Of a stretch of 64,000 bases of DNA, positions 1-9,266 are shown in pieces. The DNA is from an uncultured Megasphaera sp. (GTDB taxonomy: Bacteria > Bacillota > Negativicutes > Veillonellales > Megasphaeraceae). Location of the stretch: the NCBI GenBank assembly GCA_900554215.1, contig USGG01000004.1, positions 1-64,000 of the forward strand. Reading direction: 5' to 3'. The position numbers and the translations under genes were made by a program. Within the stretch, counting starts at the first letter, position 1. Every line of letters begins with the position of its first letter. The notes under the pieces were generated by a model, which saw nothing but the letters and a program-made list of their open reading frames with translations, made no database searches and was not told where the DNA came from.

Positions 1-441
1 TCGATGCAGCCAGCCCTTACGGTGCAAACGTCCGGCCAGATCTTGCCGGAGTATACGATCCTTATCGGCCGGAACAGCGCCCAGACGCCTCTTACGGCCC
101 CGGTGTATGAGAAAAACGGCGTGCTCATGGTGCCCCTTCGTCCCGTAGCGGAGCAGCTGGGCTATACTGTTGCCTGGGATGAAGAAAAACAGTGCGCCTT
201 TATCGAGGCGAATACGGTCTACATGCACCTCTATCCCGGCGTCGATATGTACGAGCGCATCGGCTCGCTGAAGACGGTGAACCTGAATCACATTTACCAA
301 TATGGTATCGGGCCGGAAAACGTCGAGGGCATGCTGTATGTACCGGCCAAGCTGTTTGAAGCCTTTTTTAACGACGTGTTTATCGAGAAAGGCAGCCTGG
401 TCATTGCGCCGCAGGAAGTATACCTGCACAGGGCGCCTTGA
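1..441 (+). CDS. copper amine oxidase N-terminal-like domain protein, 5' end cut by the window
   Basis: The frame is open to the left edge, so the start codon and any signal peptide lie outside the window; the first Met at base 4 is probably internal. The visible 146 residues resemble the C-terminal part of a copper-amine-oxidase N-terminal-like domain, a cell-envelope module common in Negativicutes: 'VYEKNGVLMVPLRPVAEQLGY' followed by 'VAWDEEKQ', a typical pattern of paired beta-hairpins, and a second 'GMLYVPAKLFEAFF' unit. No catalytic copper or quinone residues are visible, so enzyme function should not be assumed. It is on the same strand as the pyr operon but separated from it by a promoter. 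Confidence 0.6.
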   Translation, partial: SMQPALTVQTSGQILPEYTILIGRNSAQTPLTAPVYEKNGVLMVPLRPVAEQLGYTVAWDEEKQCAFIEANTVYMHLYPGVDMYERIGSLKTVNLNHIYQYGIGPENVEGMLYVPAKLFEAFFNDVFIEKGSLVIAPQEVYLHRAP

Positions 442-495
442 GATGCGCCGGGAGAGGCCGACTCTAAATCAGCCTTATAGGTAGATAAAAAAATC

Positions 496-524
496 TTGAC
501 TTTATAGGAATGGGTAGATACAAT
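496..524 (+). promoter_or_regulatory. promoter of the pyr operon
   Basis: TTGACT (496-501) and TACAAT (519-524) are separated by 17 bases, a near-consensus housekeeping promoter. Transcription would begin at about base 531, just before the PyrR attenuator. Confidence 0.75.
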
Positions 525-540
525 AATAAGAGAGAATAGA

Positions 541-622
541 CTGTCGGTCCAGAGAGGCCGGGTTATTCATCACCATATTTATGACTGTACCTTTAATATA
601 GTCCAGAGAGGCTAAAAAGGGA
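541..622 (+). promoter_or_regulatory. two PyrR-binding RNA boxes in the pyr leader
   Basis: PyrR recognises a hairpin whose loop side reads about UCCAGAGAGGCU. This string occurs twice: GGTCCAGAGAGGCC at 546-559, closed by CGG/CCG, and AGTCCAGAGAGGCT at 600-613, closed by CCTTT (590-594) with AAAGG (616-620). The second box precedes the terminator and is the usual anti-antiterminator. In the known mechanism UMP- or UTP-bound PyrR stabilises this hairpin and lets the terminator form. pyrR itself is not in this window. The upstream copy may bind a second PyrR or be a remnant. Confidence 0.8.
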
Positions 623-653
623 CATATGTTTGCCATGCATGCGATATGGATAT

Positions 654-684
654 GACCTTTGCCTTTCGGCAAAGGTCTTTTTTT
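654..684 (+). terminator. attenuator terminator upstream of pyrB
   Basis: Stem GACCTTTGCC (654-663) with GGCAAAGGTC (668-677), loop TTTC, then a run of seven T. It ends 15 bases before the pyrB start and is the termination half of the PyrR switch. Confidence 0.85.
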
Positions 685-699
685 ATAAGGAGGATTCCA

Positions 700-1644
700 A
701 TGGCTAGTATCCAAGGAAAAAGCCTATTAGGGCTGCAAGGAGTACCAAAAGAAGAAATTGAATTGATACTGCGAGTAGCAAAGAAGATGAAGGCCGTCGT
801 CAACAGCGGCGATAAGAAGCTGTCGCTGCTCAAGGGCAAGTCCGTCGTCAACATGTTCTGGGAACCGAGCACGCGTACGCGCGGCTCCTTTGAAATGGCA
901 GCAAAATACTTAGGCGCCGACGTCATCAACTTTACGCCCCGCGGCAGCTCTATTCAGAAGGGCGAAAGCTTCCGCGACACGCTGCTTACCGTTACGGCTA
1001 TGGGTGTAGACGCCATCGTCATGCGGCAGAAGCAGGAAGGCTCTCCCTGGTTTGCCCGCCGATGCGTCGACCCGATCATCATCAACGCCGGCGACGGCGC
1101 GCACGAACATCCGACGCAGGGCCTTCTCGACTTGTTTACTATTCAGGAAGCGAAGGGCCGTATTGACGGGCTGAAAGTCGTCATCGTCGGCGATATCGAC
1201 CACGGCCGCGTAGCCCGTTCCAATATTTACGGCCTGCAGACCATGGGCGCCGACGTGCACCTCGTCGGTCCCCGCACGCTGCTCCAGCCGGAGCTGGAAT
1301 CCATGGGCGTCACCGTGCACTACAACCTGGAAGAAGCCATTCAGGACGCCGATGTCATCAACGTCCTCCGCATTCAGAAGGAACGGCAGGGCATTGGGTT
1401 CTTCCCCAGCGCCGGCGAATACAATTCCCTCTTCGGCATCAACCAGAAGCGCCTGGCTCTGGCAAAGGACGACGTCCTGGTCATGCATCCCGGCCCGATG
1501 AACCGCGGCATTGAAATCGACACGGATACGTGCTACAGCGACCATTCGGCCATTCAGGAACAGGTTAAAAACGGCGTGTCCGTCCGGATGGCAGTTCTGT
1601 ATTTGACAATCATAGGAGGCGATGACGTTGACATTACTCGTTAA
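700..1644 (+). CDS. pyrB: aspartate carbamoyltransferase catalytic subunit
   Basis: Joins carbamoyl phosphate to aspartate, the committed step of pyrimidine synthesis. The 314 residues show the carbamoyl-phosphate loop 'STRTRGSFEMA', 'HEHPTQGLLDLFTI' and the aspartate-specific 'HPGPMNRGIEI', which distinguishes it from ornithine carbamoyltransferase. The start at 700 is chosen because AGGAGG (688-693) precedes it; an in-frame ATG at 646 lies upstream of the attenuator hairpin and has no ribosome site. The 3' end overlaps pyrC by 23 bases, indicating translational coupling. No pyrI regulatory subunit is adjacent. Confidence 0.95.
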   Translation: MASIQGKSLLGLQGVPKEEIELILRVAKKMKAVVNSGDKKLSLLKGKSVVNMFWEPSTRTRGSFEMAAKYLGADVINFTPRGSSIQKGESFRDTLLTVTAMGVDAIVMRQKQEGSPWFARRCVDPIIINAGDGAHEHPTQGLLDLFTIQEAKGRIDGLKVVIVGDIDHGRVARSNIYGLQTMGADVHLVGPRTLLQPELESMGVTVHYNLEEAIQDADVINVLRIQKERQGIGFFPSAGEYNSLFGINQKRLALAKDDVLVMHPGPMNRGIEIDTDTCYSDHSAIQEQVKNGVSVRMAVLYLTIIGGDDVDITR

Positions 1645-2917
1645 AGGCGGCAGGGTAGTCAACCCGGCTGTACAGCAAGATGAAATATGCGATATTCTCA
1701 TTGAAGACGGCAAAATCAAAGCCGTAGGAACGAATCTTCCGGCAGAAGGCGCCGAAATATACGACGCGTCGGGCTTGGTCGTAGCGCCGGGCTTTATCGA
1801 CATGCACGTCCATCTCCGCCAGCCCGGCCAGTCGGCGAAGGAAACCATCGCGACGGGCACGAGAGCCGCGGCGGCCGGCGGCATTACCCGCGTCGCTACG
1901 ATGCCTAACACCAGCCCGGTCATTGACAAGGCCATCATTGTAGAAGGCCTGAAATATAAAGCGGAAAAAGAAGGCGTCGTCAAGGTCGAAGTCATCGGCG
2001 CGATTTCCAAGAACCTGGAAGGCCAGGAGCTGTCCGGCATGGGCGGCATGGTCAAAGCCGGCGTCGTCGCCTTTTCTGACGACGGCCGCTTCGTCGAAAA
2101 CTCCGACTTCATGCGCAAGGCAATGGAATACGCCAGCATGTTCGACAAGGTAATCATCGACCACTGCGAAGAAACGGAACTCGTCGCCGGCGGCAATATG
2201 CACGAAGGCGTCGTGTCCAATCAGCTGGGCATTAAGGGCCGTCCGGCCGTCGCCGAAGACATTGCCGTCGCCCGCGATATCCTGCTGGCCGAAGCGACGG
2301 GCACGCCCGTTCACATCGCCCATATCAGCACGAAGAACGCCGTCGACATGGTGCGGCAGGCCAAGAAAAAAGGCCTCCGCGTCACGGCGGAAGCGACGCC
2401 CCAGCATATGATCCTGACGGACGAAGCAATTCGTTCTTTTGAAACGCGTTTTAAGGTCAACCCGCCCCTGCGTTCGGACGACCACCGCGCCGCCGTCGTA
2501 GAAGGCCTGAAAGACGGTACCATCGACGCCATCGTCACGGACCACGCGCCTCACGAATGGGAAGAAAAGGATCAGGAATTCAACCTGGCTCCCAGCGGCT
2601 TTGTAGGTCTCGAAACGAGTGTCGGCGCCGTACTGACCTACTTGTATCATACAGGTGAGGTCGACCTCATGACGATCGTCAACGCCATGTCTACGGCTCA
2701 GGCTAAGATCCTGCGCCTCGACGCCGGCGTCATCGCTCCGGGAAAAGATGCGGACCTGACGATTCTCGACCTCGACAAGGAATGGACTGTGGACGCTTCG
2801 GCGTTCTACTCCAAAGGCAAAGCGTCGCCCTTTGACGAAATGATATTTAAAGGCAAGGCCGTAGCGACAGTCGTTGACGGCGCCTTTGTAATGAAAGATG
2901 GGGAGGTCTTACGATGA
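1622..2917 (+). CDS. pyrC: dihydroorotase
   Basis: Cyclises carbamoyl-aspartate to dihydroorotate in the cytoplasm. The 431-residue protein is of the class I dihydroorotase length. It has the amidohydrolase metal motif 'HVHLRQPG' near residue 62, a 'HIAHIST' segment and 'VTDHAPHE' near residue 305 supplying the later metal and catalytic residues. ATAGGAGG (1612-1619) precedes the ATG. The stop overlaps the carA start as ATGA, so the two are translated together. Followed by carAB in one transcript; pyrD, pyrE and pyrF are not in the window. Confidence 0.95.
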   Translation: MTLTLLVKGGRVVNPAVQQDEICDILIEDGKIKAVGTNLPAEGAEIYDASGLVVAPGFIDMHVHLRQPGQSAKETIATGTRAAAAGGITRVATMPNTSPVIDKAIIVEGLKYKAEKEGVVKVEVIGAISKNLEGQELSGMGGMVKAGVVAFSDDGRFVENSDFMRKAMEYASMFDKVIIDHCEETELVAGGNMHEGVVSNQLGIKGRPAVAEDIAVARDILLAEATGTPVHIAHISTKNAVDMVRQAKKKGLRVTAEATPQHMILTDEAIRSFETRFKVNPPLRSDDHRAAVVEGLKDGTIDAIVTDHAPHEWEEKDQEFNLAPSGFVGLETSVGAVLTYLYHTGEVDLMTIVNAMSTAQAKILRLDAGVIAPGKDADLTILDLDKEWTVDASAFYSKGKASPFDEMIFKGKAVATVVDGAFVMKDGEVLR

Positions 2918-3972
2918 AAGGAATTCTCATATTAGAGAATGGACAGAAATTCTACGGCCAGATGCTGATGAGCGAACCGGCTGTCGGCGAAGTCGTATTT
3001 AATACGGGCATGACGGGCTATCAGGAAACCTTTACGGACCCGTCCTATGCCGGCCAGATCATTACGATGACCTACCCGCTTATCGGCAACTACGGCTTGT
3101 TCCACGAAATCGAACAGGCCGACCGCCCCTATGCGGCAGGCTTCGTCGTCGGCGAGCTCTGCGATTCGCCGAGCAACTGGCAGAACGAAGGCGAGCTGGC
3201 AACGTTTATCCGGACGCACCATATTCCCTGCCTGTATGGCGTCGACACCCGCGCCGTTACGCGGGCGATCCGCAGCCACGGCGTCATGAAGGGTGTCATC
3301 GTTCCCGAAACGATGAGCGAAAGCGCCGTCAAGGAACTGTTTGACACGCCCTTGGAAACGCAGCTCGTCCGCCGCGTCACGACGCGGAACATCAAGCACA
3401 TGGGCAGCGGCAAATTCCACGTCGCCGTCATGGACTACGGCGCGAAGACCAACATTCTCCGCGATTTAGTCCGCAACGGCTGCCGCCTGACGATTTTCCC
3501 GGCGGAAACGAAGGCCGAAGACGTACTGGCCATCAATCCCGACGGCATTTTCCTCAGCAACGGCCCCGGCGACCCGAAGGACGTTCCCTACGTCGTAGAA
3601 GAAGTCAAGAAATTCATCGGCAAGAAGCCTATCTTCGGCATCTGCCTCGGCCTGCAGATGCTGGGCCTGGCGCTGGGCGGCAAGAGCCGCAAGCTGACCT
3701 TCGGCCATCGCGGCGCCAACCATCCGGTCAAGGATATCCGTACGAACCGCGTATACATTACGTCGCAGAACCACGGCTACGTCATCGATGAAGCGTCCCT
3801 GCCGGACAACGTCGTCATCACGCACCGCAACCTGCACGACAATACGCTGGAAGGCTTCGAAGTGCCGGAACAACATATCATGTGCGTGCAGTACCATCCG
3901 GAAGCATCGCCGGGACCGACTGATAACTTGTATTTATTTGAACAATTTATCAAGATGATGGAGGAAAATTAA
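2914..3972 (+). CDS. carA: carbamoyl-phosphate synthase small (glutaminase) subunit
   Basis: Hydrolyses glutamine and passes ammonia to CarB. Residues 1-150 form the CarA-specific N-terminal domain ('[15 protein letters not shown]'). The C-terminal half is a class I glutamine amidotransferase: 'LSNGPGDP', the nucleophile elbow 'GICLGLQ' with Cys244, and the His-Glu pair in 'YHPEASPG' near residue 328. Length 352 is normal. ATGA overlap with pyrC; carB starts one base after its stop. Because it is in the PyrR-controlled operon it probably serves pyrimidine synthesis first, though its product is also needed for arginine. Confidence 0.95.
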   Translation: MKGILILENGQKFYGQMLMSEPAVGEVVFNTGMTGYQETFTDPSYAGQIITMTYPLIGNYGLFHEIEQADRPYAAGFVVGELCDSPSNWQNEGELATFIRTHHIPCLYGVDTRAVTRAIRSHGVMKGVIVPETMSESAVKELFDTPLETQLVRRVTTRNIKHMGSGKFHVAVMDYGAKTNILRDLVRNGCRLTIFPAETKAEDVLAINPDGIFLSNGPGDPKDVPYVVEEVKKFIGKKPIFGICLGLQMLGLALGGKSRKLTFGHRGANHPVKDIRTNRVYITSQNHGYVIDEASLPDNVVITHRNLHDNTLEGFEVPEQHIMCVQYHPEASPGPTDNLYLFEQFIKMMEEN

Positions 3973-3973
3973 C

Positions 3974-6900
3974 ATGATAGAAGGATTGAAGAAAGTTCTC
4001 GTTATCGGATCCGGCCCTATCATTATCGGCCAGGCCGCAGAATTTGACTATGCCGGCACGCAGGCTTGCCGGGCTTTGAAGGAAGAAGGCCTGGAAGTCG
4101 TCCTCATCAACAGCAACCCAGCGACGATTATGACGGACGAAGATATTGCCGACCGCGTATATATCGAACCGATTTCCCTCGATTACGTGACGGAAGTCAT
4201 TGAAAAAGAACGTCCCGATGGATTGTTGGCAACCCTGGGCGGCCAGGTCGGCCTGAACATGGCCGTTGAACTGGCGAACGCCGGCGTGCTGGAAAAATAC
4301 AACGTAAAATTGCTGGGAACCCACCTTTCGGCCATTAAGGAAGCAGAAGACCGCGAGCTCTTTAAGGAAGCCATGAAGGACATCAACCAGCCCGTGCCGG
4401 AAAGCGATATCTTTGAAGATGTCCAGTCGGCCATTGATTTCGCCGATAAAATCGGTTATCCGATCATCGTCCGTCCGGCCTTTACCCTCGGCGGCACCGG
4501 CGGCGGCATCGCCCACGACGAAGACGAGCTGTTCATGATCGCGACCCGCGGCATCAAGCTCAGCCCGATCAACCAGATCCTCGTCGAACGGTCCGTTGCC
4601 GGCTGGAAAGAAATCGAATACGAAGTCATGCGCGATAAAGCGGACAACTGCATCATCGTCTGCAACATGGAAAACATCGACCCCGTCGGCGTCCATACGG
4701 GCGACTCCATCGTCGTCGCGCCGAGCCAGACCCTGAACGACTTGCAGTACCAGATGCTGCGCACGGCGTCTCTGGCCATCATCCGCCGCCTGAAAATCGA
4801 AGGGGGCTGCAACGTACAGTACGCCCTCGACCCGAACAGCAACCAGTACTACGTCATCGAAGTAAACCCCCGCGTCAGCCGTTCGTCGGCTCTGGCCTCC
4901 AAGGCGACGGGCTATCCCATCGCCAAGGTTGCGGCGAAAGTCGCTACGGGCCTGACGCTGGACCAGATTACCAACGCCGTTACGGGCAAGACGACGGCCT
5001 GCTTCGAACCGACCCTCGACTACTGCGTCGTCAAGTTCCCGCGCTGGCCCTTCGAAAAATTTGCCTTGGCCGACAAGACGCTGGGCACGCAGATGAAGGC
5101 GACGGGCGAAGTCATGTCCCTGGACCGCTGCTTTGAAGGGGCCCTTCTCAAAGCCGTCCGTTCCCTGGAAATCGGCGTGAACTACCTGACGCTGAAAAAG
5201 CTGGAAAGCAAATCCCTCATCGAAATCGCCGAGCTCCTGCAGAAGCAGGACGACGAACGGCTCTTCGTCGTCACCCAGGCCCTGCGCCTCGGCCTCAGCG
5301 AAGAAAAGATTCACTATATTACGGGCTACGACATGTGGTTCCTCAGCAAGCTGAAGAACATCGTCGACCTGGAAGAAGCTCTGAAGAAACAGGGCCTTAC
5401 GGAAGACAACGTCCGGCTGGCTAAACGGTACAGCATGCCCGACGCCGTCGTTGCAGCCTTTGCCGGCAAGACGGAAGATGAAGTACGGTCCTTCCGGCAG
5501 GAAAAGGGCATTACGCCGACCTTCAAGATGGTCGATACCTGCGCCGCCGAATTTGAAGCGGCGACGCCGTACTACTACTCCTGCTATGCTGCCGAAGACG
5601 AAGTTAAGCCCTTGGGCGACAAGAGCGTCGTCGTTCTCGGCTCCGGCCCGATCCGCATCGGCCAGGGTATCGAATTCGATTACTGCTCCGTCCACTCTGC
5701 CTGGGCGCTGCGCAAGGCCGGCATGAACAGCATTATCGTCAACAATAACCCGGAAACGGTAAGTACGGACTTCGATACGTCCGACAGCCTGTACTTTGAA
5801 CCGCTGACCGTAGAAGACGTCATGGCCGTTATCGAGAAGGAAAAGCCCGTCGGCGTCATCTGCCAGTTCGGCGGCCAGACGGCGATCAACCTGGCGGCTC
5901 CCCTGGCAAAACGGGGCGTCAAGGTTCTCGGCACGTCTGTCGAAGGCATGGACCGGGCCGAAGACCGCGAACGGTTCGACGAAGTATTGGCGAAGCTGAA
6001 TATTCCCCGTCCCGACGGCCGTATCGCTACCAGCGACAGCGAAGCCATGAAGGTTTCTCAGGAATTGGAATTCCCCCTCATCGTTCGTCCGTCTTACGTT
6101 CTCGGCGGCCGGGCTATGGAAATCGTATATAACGAAAAAGAACTGGAACGGTACCTGCGCGAAGCCGTTATCGCCTCGCCGGATCATCCGATTCTCATCG
6201 ACGAATACATGACGGGCCGCGAAGTCGAAGTCGACGCCGTTGCCGACGGCACGGACGTCTTCATCCCCGGCATTATGGAACAGGTCGAACGAGCCGGCGT
6301 TCATTCGGGCGACTCCATCGCCGTCTATCCGCCGCAGCACCTCGACCAGGAAATGATCGATCAGATTGTCGACTACACGACGCGCATTTCCCTGGAACTG
6401 CAGGTCAAAGGCGCCGTCAACATCCAGTTCGTCGTATCGAAGGGCAAGCTGTACATCATCGAAGTAAATCCCCGTTCGAGCCGTACCGTCCCCTTCCTGA
6501 GCAAGGTAACTCATTTCCCCATCGTCGAAGTCGCAACGCGCATCGCCCTGGGTGAAACGCTGAAAGACATGGGCTACGGCAGTGGCCTTATGCCGGCTAA
6601 GGGCCACGTCGCCGCCAAAGCGCCTGTATTCTCCTTCAGCAAAATCGGCCTGGCGGAAATCGCCCTCGGGCCGGAAATGAAATCGACAGGCGAAGTCATG
6701 GGTATCGGCAAGACCTATTCCGAAGCCCTGTATAAAGCCGTCAACGGCGCGAAGATGCGTATCCCTGCCGGCGGCACGATTCTCGTCACCGTTGCTGACC
6801 GCGATAAGGAAGAAGCTCTGCAGCTGGCTCACGGCTTTAAGGAATTGGGCTATCACATCATCGCTACGGAAGGCACGGGTCAGTACTTCAACGATCACGG

Positions 6901-7180
6901 CATGCCCGTCGACGTCGTCCGCAAGATCCATGAAGGCGGGCAGAACATTGCGACGCTCATCCGCAACGGCAAAATCGACCTGGTCGTCAATACGCTGACC
7001 TTCGGCAAGCATCCCGAACGGGACGGCTTCAACCTGCGCCGCATGGCTGTTGAATTGGCCGTTCCCTGCCTGACGTCTCTCGACACGGCCCGCGAAGTAC
7101 TGCGCGTTTTCGCTAATAAAGGCAAAAACGACGGCTATCATCACGTCGCCGCATTGCAGGATTACGATATGGATCGTTAA
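3974..7180 (+). CDS. carB: carbamoyl-phosphate synthase large subunit
   Basis: Makes carbamoyl phosphate from bicarbonate, ammonia and two ATP. The 1068 residues show the expected duplicated layout: an N-terminal carboxyphosphate ATP-grasp half ('[20 protein letters not shown]' at about 13-32), an oligomerisation region around 400-550, a second ATP-grasp half ('[15 protein letters not shown]' near residue 557) and a C-terminal MGS-like allosteric domain from about residue 930. The start follows 'ATGGAGGAAAATTAAC', giving a GGAGG site that lies inside the end of carA. Full length with no visible lesion. It is the last gene of the operon. Confidence 0.96.
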   Translation: MIEGLKKVLVIGSGPIIIGQAAEFDYAGTQACRALKEEGLEVVLINSNPATIMTDEDIADRVYIEPISLDYVTEVIEKERPDGLLATLGGQVGLNMAVELANAGVLEKYNVKLLGTHLSAIKEAEDRELFKEAMKDINQPVPESDIFEDVQSAIDFADKIGYPIIVRPAFTLGGTGGGIAHDEDELFMIATRGIKLSPINQILVERSVAGWKEIEYEVMRDKADNCIIVCNMENIDPVGVHTGDSIVVAPSQTLNDLQYQMLRTASLAIIRRLKIEGGCNVQYALDPNSNQYYVIEVNPRVSRSSALASKATGYPIAKVAAKVATGLTLDQITNAVTGKTTACFEPTLDYCVVKFPRWPFEKFALADKTLGTQMKATGEVMSLDRCFEGALLKAVRSLEIGVNYLTLKKLESKSLIEIAELLQKQDDERLFVVTQALRLGLSEEKIHYITGYDMWFLSKLKNIVDLEEALKKQGLTEDNVRLAKRYSMPDAVVAAFAGKTEDEVRSFRQEKGITPTFKMVDTCAAEFEAATPYYYSCYAAEDEVKPLGDKSVVVLGSGPIRIGQGIEFDYCSVHSAWALRKAGMNSIIVNNNPETVSTDFDTSDSLYFEPLTVEDVMAVIEKEKPVGVICQFGGQTAINLAAPLAKRGVKVLGTSVEGMDRAEDRERFDEVLAKLNIPRPDGRIATSDSEAMKVSQELEFPLIVRPSYVLGGRAMEIVYNEKELERYLREAVIASPDHPILIDEYMTGREVEVDAVADGTDVFIPGIMEQVERAGVHSGDSIAVYPPQHLDQEMIDQIVDYTTRISLELQVKGAVNIQFVVSKGKLYIIEVNPRSSRTVPFLSKVTHFPIVEVATRIALGETLKDMGYGSGLMPAKGHVAAKAPVFSFSKIGLAEIALGPEMKSTGEVMGIGKTYSEALYKAVNGAKMRIPAGGTILVTVADRDKEEALQLAHGFKELGYHIIATEGTGQYFNDHGMPVDVVRKIHEGGQNIATLIRNGKIDLVVNTLTFGKHPERDGFNLRRMAVELAVPCLTSLDTAREVLRVFANKGKNDGYHHVAALQDYDMDR

Positions 7181-7213
7181 AAAATATGCGTTAAGACAGA
7201 TTACATATACAGA

Positions 7214-7247
7214 CCGCAGGAACTTGGAAACAGGTTCCTGCGGTTTT
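7214..7247 (+). terminator. terminator after carB
   Basis: Stem CCGCAGGAAC (7214-7223) with GTTCCTGCGG (7234-7243) followed by a T-rich tract, 33 bases after the carB stop. Confidence 0.85.
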
Positions 7248-7365
7248 CTCTTGCCTTTTTACAGAAATTATTGAGAAAATCTGAAAAAATATAATAAACA
7301 GCGTGTATTTTCTGTGGGAATACAGGCTAATAGGTTATTTTTATGTAAAAAATCCTGCATAAATC

Positions 7366-7407
7366 TTGACAAACAATTAAAATGCAATTATAATGAATAA
7401 AAATTCA
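7366..7407 (+). promoter_or_regulatory. arg promoter with overlapping ARG box
   Basis: TTGACA (7366-7371), 17-base spacer, TATAAT (7389-7394). TGAATAAAAATTCA (7394-7407) matches the ArgR operator core TGAATWWWWATTCA exactly and starts on the last base of the -10, so arginine-bound ArgR would block initiation. No argR gene is in the window. Confidence 0.85.
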
Positions 7408-7475
7408 ACAAAACACCGCCGCGGCGAGGCAGAAGCTGACGACACGGGGCAGTAAGGTATAGAGGTGCATGAAAG

Positions 7476-8423
7476 GTGAAGACGAAGGTATTTATACATG
7501 GTCATGAAGGTACGACAGGGCTTAGAATTCACGAACGGCTGAAGAGCCGCGAGGATATCGAGTTGGTTCCCATTGCCGACGAGCTGCGGAAAGAGCCGGA
7601 AGCGATTGCGGAATGCATGAAGAAAGCCGATTTGGCGTTCTTGTGCCTTCCCGATGGCGCGGCGAAAGAAGCCGTCGCTATCGCGGCTGACTGCCAGGTC
7701 CGCCTCATCGACACGTCGACGGCCCATCGGACGGCTGACGGCTGGACCTACGGCTTCCCCGAATTGTCATCGGCCCAGTATCAGGCGATTGCCGAAAGCG
7801 ACCGCGTCGCCAACCCGGGCTGCCACGCCAGCGGCGTCATCGCCGTCGTCCAGCCGCTGGTACAGGCCGGCATCCTGCCGGACGACTATCCTGTAAGCGC
7901 CGTGTCCCTGACGGGATACAGCGGCGGCGGCAAGAAGATGATTGCCCAGTATGAAGGGGCAGATAAAGGCGAGGATTTGTTCTCGCCCCGCCAATACGGC
8001 CTGACGCAGCAGCACAAGCACTTAAAGGAAATCGTCGCAGTCTGCGGCCTGGCTCAGAAGCCGATTTTCTCTCCCATCGTCGACGATTACTACAGCGGTA
8101 TGGAAGTCATGGTTCCCTTGTTTACCCATTTGCTGAAGGGAACGCCGTCGGTGCAGGATATCTGGCAGGCCTTGGCGGCTCATTACGAAGGAAGCCCCGT
8201 TGTCCGCGTCCTTCCCTTCGGCGAAGACAAGAGCGGCTTCGTCGCAGCCAATGCCATGAGCGGATACGACGACATGGAAATTCTCGTGACGGGCAACGAC
8301 CAGCGCGTCGTCGTGACGGCCTTGTTTGATAACTTGGGAAAAGGCGCTTCCGGCGCGGCGATTCAGAATATGAACATCATGTTGGGCCTCGACCCGACGA
8401 CAGGATTACAGATAACGAAGTAA
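7476..8423 (+). CDS. argC: N-acetyl-gamma-glutamyl-phosphate reductase (short type)
   Basis: Third step of the acetylated arginine pathway: NADPH reduction of N-acetylglutamyl phosphate to the semialdehyde. The 315 residues are the length of the shorter ArgC type, with the nucleotide-binding start 'VFIHGHEGTTGLRIHERL' and the active-site motif 'NPGCHASG' (Cys116). The start is a GTG at 7476 preceded by AGAGGTG (7461-7467); no in-frame ATG fits better. First gene of the ArgR-controlled set argC, argJ-like, argB, argD. Confidence 0.9.
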   Translation: MKTKVFIHGHEGTTGLRIHERLKSREDIELVPIADELRKEPEAIAECMKKADLAFLCLPDGAAKEAVAIAADCQVRLIDTSTAHRTADGWTYGFPELSSAQYQAIAESDRVANPGCHASGVIAVVQPLVQAGILPDDYPVSAVSLTGYSGGGKKMIAQYEGADKGEDLFSPRQYGLTQQHKHLKEIVAVCGLAQKPIFSPIVDDYYSGMEVMVPLFTHLLKGTPSVQDIWQALAAHYEGSPVVRVLPFGEDKSGFVAANAMSGYDDMEILVTGNDQRVVVTALFDNLGKGASGAAIQNMNIMLGLDPTTGLQITK

Positions 8424-8452
8424 AGACGCAGCAAGAGAAAGGTGGAGTTAGT

Positions 8453-9172
8453 ATGAAACAGGTATATGATGACAGCTGCTTACCGCAAGGATTCAGCGCG
8501 GCCGGTACGTACAGCGGCCTTTGCGACAGCCGTGTACGATTGGATTTGGCTATGATCGTAAGCCGTACAAACTGCTCCATCGTCGTTTCCAGCGCTCAAG
8601 GCGTATGGCAGAGCTCGGGAAAGGCCTTGCTGCTGCACAACGGGGCGGCTCTTCCCGACGGCCTGCGGGGACAGGAAATCCGGCAGGAAGTATGCAGTGC
8701 GGCGTCGCAGTATTTGTCGATAGCCGTTCAGGATGTGGCTTTCGTTGCCAGTGGCGTGAAAGGCCAGCATTTCCGCCCGTCCCGCCTCATCGACAGCTTG
8801 GCAGCCTTAGGCGCGTCGCTTTCGCCGGCGCACGGCGATCAGGTCGGCGCGGTCATCGACAACTTAGGCGATATGACGGACAGCGCCGTGGCGCTGGGAA
8901 GCGGCTCCGTTCACCTGAACGGCATGGCCGCCGACGGGACCGAGGCTAAGCCAGGGCTGTGCATCCTCACGACGGACGCCGCCGCGTCGCCGCAGCAGCT
9001 GCGGGACGCACTGGCAGCCTGTACGGGTGCGATCAATACGGAGGGGTATACGATTATTGCCCTGGCCAACGGCATGGCGTCCGAGCCTGTCGGAGGCGCG
9101 TCGCTGGCCCAGGCCATGAAGCGCACTATGCTGCAGCTGGGATTCCAGCCAGCCTTACAGGCCTGCAGCTGA
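8453..9172 (+). CDS. short, probably inactive ArgJ-like protein
   Basis: Sits where argJ (glutamate/ornithine N-acetyltransferase) belongs and keeps parts of its N-terminal half: 'GFSAAGTYSGL' (13-23), 'VASGVKGQ' (98-105) and 'GSVHLNGMAADG' leading to 'TTDAAASPQQLRDAL'. ArgJ is normally about 400 residues and self-cleaves before the Thr of 'PNMATML'; here that place reads 'AKPGLCILTTDAAA' (165-178), so the Thr nucleophile is gone. The protein stops at residue 239, lacking most of the beta subunit. The usual 'FTTN' and 'NSGNAN' motifs are also unrecognisable. The frame is intact with a good GGTGGAG ribosome site, so it may be expressed in another role. I see no frameshift that would restore the missing part. 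Confidence 0.65.
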   Translation: MKQVYDDSCLPQGFSAAGTYSGLCDSRVRLDLAMIVSRTNCSIVVSSAQGVWQSSGKALLLHNGAALPDGLRGQEIRQEVCSAASQYLSIAVQDVAFVASGVKGQHFRPSRLIDSLAALGASLSPAHGDQVGAVIDNLGDMTDSAVALGSGSVHLNGMAADGTEAKPGLCILTTDAAASPQQLRDALAACTGAINTEGYTIIALANGMASEPVGGASLAQAMKRTMLQLGFQPALQACS

Positions 9173-9193
9173 GCAGTAGAATCTGAAAGGACT

Positions 9194-9248
9194 ACGTGGT
9201 ACAATGAAACTGCGGAAATGCAGCTTCTTGTACCACGTTACATTTTTT
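9194..9248 (+). terminator. strong hairpin with T-run between the argJ-like gene and argB
   Basis: Perfect 10-bp stem ACGTGGTACA (9194-9203) with TGTACCACGT (9229-9238), an inner CTGC/GCAG stem, then TTTTTT at 9243-9248. It looks like an intrinsic terminator or attenuator inside the operon, only 18 bases before argB. I found no convincing second promoter after it, so it more likely lowers argBD expression or protects the RNA than ends the operon. Confidence 0.6.
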
Positions 9249-9266
9249 GTATTGGGGGAAGAGGAC

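Noticed and set aside
3950..7144. 1064-codon open frame on the minus strand opposite carB
   Set aside because: It is the mirror of a high-GC-third-position gene; the translated sequence is Asp/Arg/Val-rich without domains, and carB fully explains the DNA. The same holds for long antisense frames opposite pyrB, pyrC, the ornithine decarboxylase gene and the adhesin gene.
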